Of a stretch of DNA of 64,000 nt, positions 39,889 through 48,236 are shown one piece after another. The stretch comes from Streptomyces anulatus. GTDB lineage: Bacteria; Actinomycetota; Actinomycetes; Streptomycetales; Streptomycetaceae. A program made the translations under genes and the position numbers. The notes under the pieces were generated by a model. It worked only from the letters and a program-made list of their open reading frames with translations. It was not told the DNA's origin and did not search any database. The first letter of the stretch is position 1. The number at the start of each line of letters is the position of its first letter. The stretch spans positions 108,435-172,434 of the forward strand of contig NZ_BMVK01000020.1 in assembly GCF_014650675.1 (NCBI RefSeq). Reading direction: 5' to 3'.

Positions 39889-41222
39889 GACTTGTCGCTC
39901 GGTGCGCTCGGTGCGCTCGGTGCGGCCGAGGCGGCCGGGTCGACGGGCTCGGCCGGGTCCGCCGTCGGCGGGGTGCGGCGGGCCAGGCCGGTCAGCGGCC
40001 AGCGACGGTTGACGAGGAACACCCCGCCGGCCAGGAACACCAGCAGACCGCCGATGATCGCCAGGGCGATACCGACCCCGCTGGAGCCGTCCGAGGCCGC
40101 CGACGCGTGCGTGGCCTCCGCCTGGCCCCCCGAGCCCTGGTCGGCTCCGGCGGCGGGCGCCGCGCCCTTGCCGCCGGTCGCGGTCCCGGTGTCCACGGAC
40201 TTCGGCGGCACCAGCTCGCCGACCGGGGTCACCTTGCCGCTCGCGGCGAAGCCCCAGTCGAGCAGGTGCGCGGCCTCCTTGTAGACGGCGTGGCTCTCCT
40301 CCGCCGACGGGTTCATGACCGTGACCAGCAGGACCTTGCCGTTGCGCTCGGCGACGCCGGTGAAGGTGTTGCCCGCGTGGGTGGTGTAGCCGTTCTTGAC
40401 GCCCGCGATGCCCTGGTACGGGTCCACGCCGATGTCTCCGGTGATCAGCCGGTTGGTGTTCTGGATCTCGAAGGAGTCGCGCTTCTTCCCCTTCTTCTCC
40501 TCGCCGGGGAAGTCGGCCGACGCGGTCGCCGCGTACTCGCGGAAGTCCTTCTTCTGGAGTCCGCTGCGGGCGATCAGGGTCAGGTCGTAGGCGCTGGAGA
40601 CCTGGCGCGGGGCGTCGTACCCGTCCGGCGAGACCACCCGGGTGTCCAGGGCCTGGAGCTCCTCGGCGTGCTTCTGCATCGCGGCCACCGTCTTCGGGAC
40701 ACCGCCGTACATCTCCGACAGGACGTGCACCGCGTCGTTGCCCGACCGCAGGAACACCCCGAGCCACAGGTCGTGGACCGTGTAGGTGTGGTCCTCCTTG
40801 ATCCCGACCAGGCTGCTGCCCTCGCCGACCCCGGCCAGCTCGCTCTCCGTCACCTTGTGGGTCAGGGTGGTGGGCTGGAGCGCGGGCAGGACGGTGTCCG
40901 CGAAGAGCATCTTCATCGTGGAGGCGGGCGGCAGCCGCCAGTGCGAGTTGTGCGCCGCCAGGACGTCGCCGTTCTCCGCGTCCGCGACGATCCAGGACCG
41001 GCCGGTCAGCTCCTTGGGCAGCACCGGCGCACCCGGGCCCAGATTGACCTGGGTGCCGGCCTTGCCGAGCTGCTCCCCGCCGAGGGTGGACATCATGCTC
41101 GGCGGCTTGGGCTGTTTGTCGTCGCTCTTGTCCTTGTCGGCCGCCGAGGCGGGACTGAGGACGAAACCGGACAACAAGGCGGCGGAGGTGACCGTGAGGG
41201 CGATCTTTTTCAGAGCAGGCAC
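39885..41222 (-). CDS. D-alanyl-D-alanine carboxypeptidase (PBP5-like)
   Basis: A 445-residue exported low-molecular-mass penicillin-binding protein that trims the terminal D-Ala of peptidoglycan stem peptides. Signal peptide about 1-27 (ALTVTSAALLSGFVLSPASA). Active-site motifs are S101-T-M-K104 with the nucleophile Ser101, S160-G-N162, and K276-N-G278 in place of the usual Lys-Thr-Gly. A Gly/Ala-rich linker leads to a C-terminal membrane helix at about 367-388 and a cytoplasmic Pro/Ala tail, so it is anchored at the C-terminus. GTG 41222 begins the signal peptide. Its TAG stop shares the palindrome CTAG with the convergent BrkB gene. Confidence 0.93.
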   Translation of the reverse strand: MPALKKIALTVTSAALLSGFVLSPASAADKDKSDDKQPKPPSMMSTLGGEQLGKAGTQVNLGPGAPVLPKELTGRSWIVADAENGDVLAAHNSHWRLPPASTMKMLFADTVLPALQPTTLTHKVTESELAGVGEGSSLVGIKEDHTYTVHDLWLGVFLRSGNDAVHVLSEMYGGVPKTVAAMQKHAEELQALDTRVVSPDGYDAPRQVSSAYDLTLIARSGLQKKDFREYAATASADFPGEEKKGKKRDSFEIQNTNRLITGDIGVDPYQGIAGVKNGYTTHAGNTFTGVAERNGKVLLVTVMNPSAEESHAVYKEAAHLLDWGFAASGKVTPVGELVPPKSVDTGTATGGKGAAPAAGADQGSGGQAEATHASAASDGSSGVGIALAIIGGLLVFLAGGVFLVNRRWPLTGLARRTPPTADPAEPVDPAASAAPSAPSAPSDKS

Positions 41223-41355
41223 GGTCGGAAACGTACAGGGCGAAGGTGTGGATGCGGACCCGGACCGGCTGACCCGCCGCAGGGAACGCCGGGACGGCCC
41301 CGTTCGGACGCCACCCCGGAGGAGGGGGCCGGGGGGCGGCGGCGATACTGGACCC

Positions 41356-41601
41356 ATGAAGCTCAGCCGCCGCGTGTCCTGGTTCCTGCTCGCGTTCGGG
41401 GTGTGGAGCTGGTTCATCTGGATCACTTTCGTCAAGAACCTGTGGCAGGACGGCAGCGGACTCGCCTTCGACGACGCGGGCGAACCGACCGGGTACTTCT
41501 GGGTGCACCTGCTGCTCGCCATCACGTCCTTTCTTCTGGGGACGGCGGTCGGCGTGATCGGGTTGCGCGGAGTCCGGGCTTTGCGCGACGACCGCGCATG
41601 A
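41356..41601 (+). CDS. SCO4848 family small membrane protein
   Basis: An 81-residue protein with two membrane helices, at about 8-24 (WFLLAFGVWSWFIWITF) and 49-72 (HLLLAITSFLLGTAVGVIGL), joined by FVKNLWQDGSGLAFDDAGEP. It matches the conserved actinomycete SCO4848 family, of unknown function. ATG 41356 has a weak SD. It is divergent from the D,D-carboxypeptidase and 24 bp upstream of the phosphoesterase gene, so probably cotranscribed with the latter. Confidence 0.85.
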   Translation: MKLSRRVSWFLLAFGVWSWFIWITFVKNLWQDGSGLAFDDAGEPTGYFWVHLLLAITSFLLGTAVGVIGLRGVRALRDDRA

Positions 41602-41625
41602 CGACGGGAACATGGGGAAGCTCGG

Positions 41626-43092
41626 ATGGCAGCAGTGGTCTTCGCTCTGGTGGGGCTCGTGGTGCTGGCGCTGCTCGGCGCCGTGCACCGGTATCTGTGG
41701 CGCCGCTTCGTCGGTGACACGACGGCGCCGGGCAGCCCGCTGCGCAGGGCGGGCACCGTCGCGGCCTTCGTCCTGCCCCTGCTGAGCATCGGCGCCATGA
41801 CGTCCGGCCGGGTGGGAGCGCCCTTCTGGCTCCAGCAGGTGCTGGCCTGGCCGGGGTTCCTGTGGCTGGCGTGCCTGCTCTACCTGACGCTGGCGCTCCT
41901 CGTGGGCGAGGTCGTACGCCCGGTTCTCCTGCGGGTCCTCGCCCGCCGCGACGGGGTGACCCCGGGGGCCGGCGCCCGGACCGTTCGCGAGCCGGCCGCC
42001 GCGGGCCCGGCAGGGGAAAGCGGAACGGGAACCGGAACCCCCGCCGACGTCCCGGACGGGACCCGCCCCCGTACCGAGGAGCTGGTGCCGTCCCACTCGG
42101 CCGGTACCTCCGCCCGCTCGGAAGCGGCGGGGCGTACGGCCACGGAATCCGTGACGGATCCCGTGGCGGAGCCCGCGACGGAACCCGCGAGGGAACGGGA
42201 AACGGAACCGGCCGCCGGACCCCTGGCCACCTCTGCCACCGCCCCCGCCACCACCCTCGCCCCCGGCCCCTCCCGGCGGCTCTTCGTCTCCCGGGTCGTC
42301 GGCGGCGCGGCGGCCGCCGCCGGCCTCGCCACCGTCGGGTACGGCACCTACGGCGTGCTGCGCGGGCCCAGCGTCAGGCGGATCACCGTCCCGCTGGCCA
42401 AACTGCCCCGCGCCGCCCACGGCTTCCGGATCGCCGTGGTCAGCGACATCCACATCGGCCCGATCCTCGGCCGCGCCCACACCCGCCGGATCGTCGACAC
42501 GATCAACGCGACCTCGCCCGACCTGGTCGCCGTCGTCGGGGATCTCGTCGACGGGTCCGTCGCGGACCTGGGCTCCGCCGCCGAACCGCTGTCCGCCCTG
42601 CGCGCCCGGCACGGCAGCTTCTTCGTCACCGGCAACCACGAGTACTTCTCCGGCGCCGGGCAATGGGTCGATCACGTACGCGAACTGGGCCTGCACCCGC
42701 TGGAGAACGCCCGGGTCGAGATCGAGGGCTTCGACCTCGCCGGCGTCAACGACATCGCGGGTGAGACCGAGGGGCAGGGGCCGGACTTCGGCCGCGCGCT
42801 GGGCGACCGGGACCGCGGCCGGGCCGCCGTCCTCCTCGCCCACCAGCCCGTCGTCATCCACGACGCCGTCGAGCACGGCGTCGACCTCCAGCTCTCCGGC
42901 CACACCCACGGCGGACAGCTCTGGCCCGGCAACTTCCTCGCCGAGCTGGCCAACCCCACCGTCGCCGGGCTCGAACGCTACGGCGACACCCAGCTCTTCG
43001 TCTCGCGCGGTGCGGGCGCCTGGGGCCCGCCGGTCCGGGTGGGCGCCCCCTCCGACATCACCGTCGTGGAGCTGGCCTCCCGTCAGGCCTAG
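41626..43092 (+). CDS. Membrane-anchored metallophosphoesterase (YkuE/YaeI-like)
   Basis: A 488-residue protein. Three N-terminal helices (about 2-22, 43-58, 67-95) are followed by a Thr/Glu/Pro-rich linker, a further hydrophobic segment after RRLFVSRVVGG at about 223-245, and a calcineurin-like phosphoesterase domain from about 262. Metal-binding motifs are complete: SDIHIG, VGDLVDG, GNHEY, LLAHQP and SGHTHGGQ. The closest types cleave lipid or cyclic phosphodiesters outside the membrane. The RR-containing segment before the last helix recalls Tat-dependent YkuE. SD and spacing are weak. It is probably in one transcript with the SCO4848 gene. Confidence 0.9.
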   Translation: MAAVVFALVGLVVLALLGAVHRYLWRRFVGDTTAPGSPLRRAGTVAAFVLPLLSIGAMTSGRVGAPFWLQQVLAWPGFLWLACLLYLTLALLVGEVVRPVLLRVLARRDGVTPGAGARTVREPAAAGPAGESGTGTGTPADVPDGTRPRTEELVPSHSAGTSARSEAAGRTATESVTDPVAEPATEPARERETEPAAGPLATSATAPATTLAPGPSRRLFVSRVVGGAAAAAGLATVGYGTYGVLRGPSVRRITVPLAKLPRAAHGFRIAVVSDIHIGPILGRAHTRRIVDTINATSPDLVAVVGDLVDGSVADLGSAAEPLSALRARHGSFFVTGNHEYFSGAGQWVDHVRELGLHPLENARVEIEGFDLAGVNDIAGETEGQGPDFGRALGDRDRGRAAVLLAHQPVVIHDAVEHGVDLQLSGHTHGGQLWPGNFLAELANPTVAGLERYGDTQLFVSRGAGAWGPPVRVGAPSDITVVELASRQA

Positions 43093-43375
43093 AGCGCGGC
43101 GGCCTCCGTTGCGGCTGCGACGGCCCGGAAGCTTCGGTTCCGTCGTCATGGAATCCACACCGAAGGGTCACCGTCAGCTACATAAACTCGCAGGTAGGAG
43201 ACGCGAAACAGCCTTTTCGGACAGAGGTTCGGGCATGTGTCCAATAAAAGGCTGTGAGTGCCCCATTTACTCTTCCAGATGTGAAAATCGTGTGATTGGG
43301 TAAGCGCGAACATGCGGCGATGTGCGCGTCACAAACGCGACCGCCGAGGTGGGGCTGGTAAGGGAGAGCACGGCA

Positions 43376-44929
43376 ATGCGGTCGGTCCGGGTACGGATTC
43401 TCGCGATTCTCGCGGTATTGGTGATAGCGGGCGTCGGTGCCTGGCAACTGCTCCCGTCGGGGGAGGCGAAGACCGATGCGATCACTGTCGGGACATCGGA
43501 CGTCGTCACTTCCCTCGACCCGGCCGGCGCGTACGACGCGGGTTCCTGGGCGATCTACAGCAACATCTACCAGTCGCTGATGACCTTCAAGCCGGGTGCG
43601 GTCACGCCGGAGCCGGACGCCGCCGAGAGCTGCGGGTTCGTCGGGCAGAAGCTCCAGACGTACCAGTGCAAGCTCCGTGACGACCTGACCTTCACCAACG
43701 GCCGCAAGATCACCGCCGAGGACGTCAAGCACTCCTTCGACCGGATCTTCACGATCAAGTCGGACGTCGGCCCCGCGGGGCTCTTCCCCACGCTCGACTC
43801 GGTGACGACCGAGGGCCGCACGATCACGTTCAACCTGTCCGGCAAGGACGCGACCTTCCCGCAGAAGATCGCCACCGGCGCCGCGGCGATCGTCGACACC
43901 ACCAAGTACCCCGAGGACAAGATCCGTTCGGGCAATCAGGTCGACGGCTCCGGTCCGTACGTCCTCAAGTCGTACGAGCACGGGACCCGCGCCGAGCTGG
44001 TGCCGAACCTGAAGTACAAGGGTGCGCTCAAGAAGACCGGCCAGGCCGTCACCATCCGCTACTTCAAGACCTCCGAGGACCTGCAGACGTCCTGGGACGC
44101 CGGTGACGTGGACGTCGCCCACCGCCAGCTGCCCTCCGAGACGCTCGCCGAACTGAACATGAACGACCCGGACGTGCGGGTGACCGAGGCGACCAGCGCG
44201 GAGATCCGCAACATCATCTTCAACGTCCGCGAGGGCACGCCGTTCGCGGACAAGAAGGTCCGCCAGGCCGTCGCCGCGCTCCTCGACCGGGGCCCCCTGG
44301 TCCGGAAGGTCTACCAGGGCACGGTCGACCCGCTGTACTCGCTGATCCCCACCGGCTTCATCGGGCACAGCACCCCCTTCTTCGACACCTACCCCTCCTC
44401 CGACCCCAAGCGCGCCGCCCAGCTGCTCCAGCAGGCCGGAGCGAAGACGCCGGTCCCGGTGAACTTCGCCTACCGCGAGGGCGACATGTACACCAAGGAG
44501 ACCGCCGAACTCCGGCGTCAGCTGGAGAAGGACGGGCTGTTCAAGGTCTCGGTCGAGGCCGTGGAGTGGACGAAGTACCAGAAGGAGTACGCGGCCGGTA
44601 AGTACGACATGTACACCGTCGGCTGGTTCCCCGACTTCCCGGACCCCGACACCTTCAGCCAGCCGCTCGTCGGCACCGGCAACGTCCTGCACAGCGGCTA
44701 CTCCAGCAAGAAGATGGACCAGCTGATCGCCGCCACGCAGCAGTTCAGCGACCGCAGCCGCACCTCCGGAGACTTCAAGGAGATGCAGTCGCTGGTCGGC
44801 GAGGACGTCCCCCTGCTGCCGCTGTGGCAGAAGAAGGACTACGTCGTCGCCAAGTCCGAGGTCGCGGGCTCCCAGTACCTCTCCGAAGGCACCGGTACCT
44901 GGCGCCTGTGGGAACTCAGCCGGATCTGA
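43376..44929 (+). CDS. ABC transporter family 5 solute-binding protein (orphan)
   Basis: A 517-residue peptide/nickel-type binding protein. The N-terminal helix (about 6-27, ILAILAVLVIAGVGAWQLL) is a signal anchor or peptide with no lipobox Cys, unlike most Gram-positive family 5 proteins. SBP_bac_5 signatures follow: SLDPAGAYDAGSWAIYSNI, LRDDLTFTNGRKITAEDVK, SFDRI, GSGPYVL, VRQAVAALLDR and WFPDFPDPDTF. Two Cys occur near 82 and 94. ATG 43376 has AGGGAG ten bases upstream. No permease or ATPase gene lies nearby, so its transporter must be elsewhere. The 283-bp gap upstream is AT-richer than average and holds no gene. Confidence 0.92.
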   Translation: MRSVRVRILAILAVLVIAGVGAWQLLPSGEAKTDAITVGTSDVVTSLDPAGAYDAGSWAIYSNIYQSLMTFKPGAVTPEPDAAESCGFVGQKLQTYQCKLRDDLTFTNGRKITAEDVKHSFDRIFTIKSDVGPAGLFPTLDSVTTEGRTITFNLSGKDATFPQKIATGAAAIVDTTKYPEDKIRSGNQVDGSGPYVLKSYEHGTRAELVPNLKYKGALKKTGQAVTIRYFKTSEDLQTSWDAGDVDVAHRQLPSETLAELNMNDPDVRVTEATSAEIRNIIFNVREGTPFADKKVRQAVAALLDRGPLVRKVYQGTVDPLYSLIPTGFIGHSTPFFDTYPSSDPKRAAQLLQQAGAKTPVPVNFAYREGDMYTKETAELRRQLEKDGLFKVSVEAVEWTKYQKEYAAGKYDMYTVGWFPDFPDPDTFSQPLVGTGNVLHSGYSSKKMDQLIAATQQFSDRSRTSGDFKEMQSLVGEDVPLLPLWQKKDYVVAKSEVAGSQYLSEGTGTWRLWELSRI

Positions 44930-44959
44930 CCGGCGCGTCCGGCAGGGGCGGCAGGGGCC

Positions 44960-45688
44960 TCAGGGGCGTTCTGCCGCCGCCTGCGGCGGACCCGGCAGGA
45001 ACTCCACCAGCAGCGCGTGGATCTGCCGCACGAGCGGTCGCAGCACCCGGAACCGGGAGAGCGAGATGGCGCGTGCGGCGATCGGCGCGGTGCGCTCGAC
45101 CAGTCGGCGGCTGCGCTCGGCGCCCTCGCTGCGGTCGTACACCCAGAACAGCACCAGCCCCATCTGCATCAGCCACATCAACTGCGGCAGTAGCGGAGCC
45201 AGTTCGGGGTCGCTCTTGACGTCCGCCCCGGCGATGCAGCGCTCGTGGATGGAGATCGCCGCGTCGCGGGCGGCCGCCGAGTCCTCGGAGAACGGGGAGA
45301 GCGGGCTGTCCGGATCGGCGGCGTTCTTGAAGAACTGGGCGGCGAAACGGTGGTACGGCTCCGCCACGTCCAGCCAGCCGAGCAGCACGCCCCTGACGCG
45401 TACGGTCAGATCCCCGTCGCCCTCCAGCACGGGCCGGACGGCCGCCGCGTGTTCGCCGGCGATCCGGTCGTAGAAGCCCTGGACCAGGTGCTCCTTCGAG
45501 GAGAAGTAGTAATAGGCGTTCCCGACCGAGACGCCCGCCTCCTGGGCGATGGCCCGCATGGTCGTCCGGTCGTAGCCGCGCTCCGCGAAGAGCCGGAGCG
45601 CCGTTTCGAGAATCAGCGTGCGGGTCTGCTCGCTCTTCGCGGCCTTGGCCGGTTTCTTCTCCTGCACGTTCTTCTCTTCCTTCACCAC
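44960..45688 (-). CDS. TetR family transcriptional regulator
   Basis: A 242-residue TetR repressor with a Lys/Glu-rich N-terminal arm and an HTH at about 28-68 (TALRLFAERGYDRTTMRAIA, VSVGNAYYYFSSKEHL). The C-terminal ligand domain is all-helical. It starts at GTG 45688 or the adjacent GTG 45685. It is the last gene of a three-gene minus-strand operon with a DCC1-like redox protein and a small membrane protein, whose leader holds a TTGAAC palindrome; autoregulation through that site is my inference. The inducer is unknown; the membrane and redox partners would fit a lipophilic or membrane-stress signal. Confidence 0.9.
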   Translation of the reverse strand: MVKEEKNVQEKKPAKAAKSEQTRTLILETALRLFAERGYDRTTMRAIAQEAGVSVGNAYYYFSSKEHLVQGFYDRIAGEHAAAVRPVLEGDGDLTVRVRGVLLGWLDVAEPYHRFAAQFFKNAADPDSPLSPFSEDSAAARDAAISIHERCIAGADVKSDPELAPLLPQLMWLMQMGLVLFWVYDRSEGAERSRRLVERTAPIAARAISLSRFRVLRPLVRQIHALLVEFLPGPPQAAAERP

Positions 45689-45698
45689 GGGCCCAAGG

Positions 45699-46181
45699 TT
45701 AACGGGGCCCCCACGGTCCTCCGGGCGGGGCGGCGCACTCCCGGACCCCGGGGGCGCAGGGCGGGAGGGCCAGGGAGCGGTAGCGGGCGGCGGCCAGGAC
45801 GGTGCCCCGGGCGAAGGGCCGCCCCGCCGGGGTGGTCAGCCAGTGTGCCCTGGAGCGGTACTTGGCCAGCGCCCACAGGCAGACGATCCAGGCCGAGGCC
45901 TCCCGGTAGACCTGCCCCAGGTCGCCGACGACGGTGATCTCCGCCAGCGTCGCCGCATGGTCCAGCTCCGGGAACCGCCGCCGCGCCTCGGCCGATCCGG
46001 CCGGTACGAGGTCCAGCGGGACGAGCTGCCGCTGCCGCTGGAGCCAGTTCCGCAGGTGGACGCAGAGGGGGCACTGCGCGTCGTAGAGCACAGTGATCCG
46101 GCGTACGGGCGCGGGCCCTCCGGCGGCGTACGGGGCGGGTCCCGGCGCCGCCGCGGGCGCGGCCTCGGTCACCGGGCTCAC
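45699..46181 (-). CDS. DCC1-like thiol-disulfide oxidoreductase family protein
   Basis: A 160-residue DUF393/DCC family protein with the thioredoxin-like start LYDAQCPLC, giving C36-x-x-C39, followed by the conserved helical region (SAWIVCLWALAKY, HWLTTPAGRPFARGT). GTG 46181 overlaps the stop of the upstream membrane protein gene in GTGA, and the TetR gene starts ten bases downstream. A further Cys pair near the C-terminus may take part in redox chemistry. The substrate is unknown. Confidence 0.85.
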   Translation of the reverse strand: MSPVTEAAPAAAPGPAPYAAGGPAPVRRITVLYDAQCPLCVHLRNWLQRQRQLVPLDLVPAGSAEARRRFPELDHAATLAEITVVGDLGQVYREASAWIVCLWALAKYRSRAHWLTTPAGRPFARGTVLAAARYRSLALPPCAPGVRECAAPPGGPWGPR

Positions 46182-46612
46182 CGCCCCGGTGCGGGCGCGG
46201 CCCACGGTCCCTGGGCACCCGGGGGCGTCCAGCCCTGCGGCGGCAGGGGCGGGGTCTGCTCGCGCTCCAGGGCGCTGCGGCGGCGGATGCGGCTGAGGAC
46301 CCAGACGTTGCCCAGGTGCATGACACCGAGCACCAGCAGCACCACGCCCACCTTCACCGAGAGGGCCTCGAAGAGCTCGCGGGCGTTGGCGACCCCGTCG
46401 GCGTTCTTCAGGTAGAGCGTGACGAACCCGAGGTTGACCAGGTAGAAGCCGACCACCAGCAGATGGTTGACGGCCTCGGCGAGCTTCTCGTTCCCGTGCA
46501 GCACGTCGGCGAGGAAGATCCGCCCGTTACGGCTGAGGGTGCGGGCGACCCAGACGGTGAGCGCCACGGTGATCAGCAGATAGATGACGTACGCGACAAC
46601 AGTGAGGTCCAT
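46178..46612 (-). CDS. Small multi-helix membrane protein of the TetR operon
   Basis: A 144-residue membrane protein with three helices: about 3-22 (LTVVAYVIYLLITVALTVWV), 47-68 (LLVVGFYLVNLGFVTLYL) and 85-106 (VKVGVVLLVLGVMHLGNVWVL), then a Pro/Gly-rich cytoplasmic tail. I do not recognise the family. ATG 46612 has a good SD (GGGAGGGTGAGG). It is the first gene of the operon; the TTGAAC palindrome at 46626-46639 lies immediately upstream of the SD. Confidence 0.8.
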   Translation of the reverse strand: MDLTVVAYVIYLLITVALTVWVARTLSRNGRIFLADVLHGNEKLAEAVNHLLVVGFYLVNLGFVTLYLKNADGVANARELFEALSVKVGVVLLVLGVMHLGNVWVLSRIRRRSALEREQTPPLPPQGWTPPGAQGPWAAPAPGR

Positions 46613-46625
46613 GCCTCACCCTCCC

Positions 46626-46639
46626 TTGAACGCGTTCAA
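46626..46639. promoter_or_regulatory. Candidate TetR operator (TTGAACGCGTTCAA)
   Basis: A perfect 14-bp palindrome just upstream of the SD of the membrane protein-DCC-TetR operon. The same TTGAAC half sites recur in the palindrome at 46672-46685. TetR-family proteins often bind such sites over their own promoters. Confidence 0.6.
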
Positions 46640-46662
46640 AAATGCTTTCGGGCATGACAATA

Positions 46663-46694
46663 GACCCCTTCTTGAACATGTTCAAGAAGGGGTC
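46663..46694. terminator. 32-bp perfect palindrome, terminator and possible second operator
   Basis: Sixteen bases on each side of 46678/46679 are exactly complementary, with core TTGAACATGTTCAA (46672-46685) extended by CTTC/CCCC arms. It lies 33 bp past the stop of the minus-strand gene 46727-47326, where a terminator belongs, and 46 bp centre-to-centre from the operator at 46626-46639. Confidence 0.65.
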
Positions 46695-46726
46695 CGGGGA
46701 GGGGATGGCTCAGAGGGTCCCGGGCG

Positions 46727-47326
46727 TCAGGCGCTCATCGAGCGGGCCTGGTTGAGCTGGCCCATGACCGCCGGGAAGGTGTACGGGCCCATGGCCGGGA
46801 TCATCGTCGAGTGGTGCCGGCCGCCGCTGGTGACCGTGACCTGGATGAAGCCGGTGGTCCGCTTCTCCTTCATCAGCAGGAACAGCAGACCGATCAGGCA
46901 GAACAGGGCGAAGATGATCGCCAGCACGACCGCGTGCGTCGGGATCTTCTCCTCCGTGCGCGACATGTCCGTGGCCGTCCAGACCGCGCCCTTGAGCGGC
47001 ATCGGCCCGGACGGGGTGACGATCGCGTCGCTCATCACGGTGATGTCACCGATCGACAGCACCGGGACGCCGCCCTGGCCGGGCGCTCCCTGCGGCACCG
47101 GGAGGTACTGGCCCGGCATCGTCGGCTGCGCCGCGTTGGGGTACCCGTAACCGGGACCGGGCTGGGCCGCGGAATCCGGCAGCGGCTGCGGATAGCCGTA
47201 CGCGGGCGGGGCGCCCGGCGCCGGGTAGCCGTACCCCTGGCCGTCGGCGACGGTGGGCTGGTGGCCCGGCTGCTGGGGAGGGCCCCACTTGTACGCGTCG
47301 TCCGCGTACGGATTCGGCTCGCTCAC
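46727..47326 (-). CDS. Membrane protein with Pro/Gly/Tyr-rich N-terminus
   Basis: A 199-residue protein. Residues 1-85 are Pro/Gly/Tyr/Gln-rich (GYGYPAPGAPPAYGYPQP and similar). A beta-type segment follows (VPVLSIGDITVMSDAIVTPSG), then one or two hydrophobic helices at about 130-152 (AVVLAIIFALFCLIGLLFLL) and a short tail with GFIQVTVTSGGRHHST. I know no function. ATG 47326 has CGGGGA upstream. It follows the sdh operon terminator on the same strand and is probably a separate unit. Confidence 0.75.
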   Translation of the reverse strand: MSEPNPYADDAYKWGPPQQPGHQPTVADGQGYGYPAPGAPPAYGYPQPLPDSAAQPGPGYGYPNAAQPTMPGQYLPVPQGAPGQGGVPVLSIGDITVMSDAIVTPSGPMPLKGAVWTATDMSRTEEKIPTHAVVLAIIFALFCLIGLLFLLMKEKRTTGFIQVTVTSGGRHHSTMIPAMGPYTFPAVMGQLNQARSMSA

Positions 47327-47398
47327 GACGATCCCCGTTCTCTTTCGGTCTTCAGCTCCGCTGAACCGTACCGCCCGTGCGGCCCCGGCGCAGCAACA

Positions 47399-47440
47399 GG
47401 CCCCGCCCCCAGCAGCGGTGAGGCTGCGGGGGGCGGGGCC
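47399..47440 (-). terminator. sdh operon terminator
   Basis: A 12-bp perfect outer stem, arm GGCCCCGCCCCC (47399-47410) with 47429-47440, one mismatch, then a 5-bp inner stem GCAGC/GCTGC and a 6-nt loop. It begins 28 bp past the sdhB stop. Confidence 0.9.
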
Positions 47441-47468
47441 CGTCGACGTAACAGGTGTTACGGGAAGG

Positions 47469-48236
47469 TCAGAAGCGACGCGTGATGAGCGCGCGCTTCA
47501 CCTCCTGGATCGCCTTGGTGACCTCGATGCCACGCGGGCAGGCGTCCGTGCAGTTGAACGTGGTGCGGCAACGCCACACGCCGTCACGGTCGTTGAGGAT
47601 CTCCAGGCGCTGCTCGCCGCCCTCGTCGCGCGAGTCGAAGATGAAGCGGTGCGCGTTGACGATCGCCGCCGGGCCGAAGTACTGGCCGTCGTTCCAGAAC
47701 ACCGGGCACGAGGACGTGCACGCGGCGCACAGGATGCACTTGGTGGTGTCGTCGAACCGCTCGCGGTCCTCGGCGGACTGCAGACGCTCGCGGGTCGGCT
47801 CGTTCCCCTTGGTGATGAGGAAGGGCATGACGTCGTGGTACGCCTGGAAGAACGGGTCCATGTCGACCACGAGGTCCTTGAGGACCGTGAGGCCCTTGAT
47901 GGCCTCCACCGTGATCGGCTTGTCCGGGTTGATGTCCTTGATCAGCGTCTTGCAGGCGAGCCTGTTCTTGCCGTTGATCCGCATCGCGTCGGAACCACAG
48001 ATGCCGTGGGCGCAGGAACGGCGGAACGTCAGGGTTCCGTCGAGCTCCCACTTGATCTTGTGAAGGGCGTCGAGGACACGCTCCTTCGGGTCGATCTCGA
48101 TCTGGAAGTCCTGCCACTGGACCTCGTCCGACACCTCGGGGTTGAAGCGGCGGATCCGGAACGTGGCCGTGATGAACGGCGAGTCGGCGAAGCCGGCCTC
48201 GGCCTTGTCGGTCTTGTCCAGGGTCGGGGTAGCCAT
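47469..48236 (-). CDS. sdhB: Succinate dehydrogenase iron-sulfur subunit
   Basis: A 255-residue subunit carrying three Fe-S clusters that pass electrons from SdhA to the membrane quinone site. The 2Fe-2S ligands are in SCAHGICGSDAMRINGKNRL (quoted short) with a later Cys in LACKTL. The ferredoxin-like domain has CILCAACTSSCPVFW and CRTTFNCTDACPRGI. Start ATG 48236 overlaps the sdhA stop as TGATG, so the two are coupled. It is the last gene of sdhCDAB. Confidence 0.97.
   Translation of the reverse strand: MATPTLDKTDKAEAGFADSPFITATFRIRRFNPEVSDEVQWQDFQIEIDPKERVLDALHKIKWELDGTLTFRRSCAHGICGSDAMRINGKNRLACKTLIKDINPDKPITVEAIKGLTVLKDLVVDMDPFFQAYHDVMPFLITKGNEPTRERLQSAEDRERFDDTTKCILCAACTSSCPVFWNDGQYFGPAAIVNAHRFIFDSRDEGGEQRLEILNDRDGVWRCRTTFNCTDACPRGIEVTKAIQEVKRALITRRF

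Noticed and set aside
38848..43158. A minus-strand open frame of about 1,436 codons
   Set aside because: It runs antisense to several well-supported genes. Such long mirror frames are usual at this GC content, and the translation is Arg/Gly/Pro-rich with no recognisable domain.
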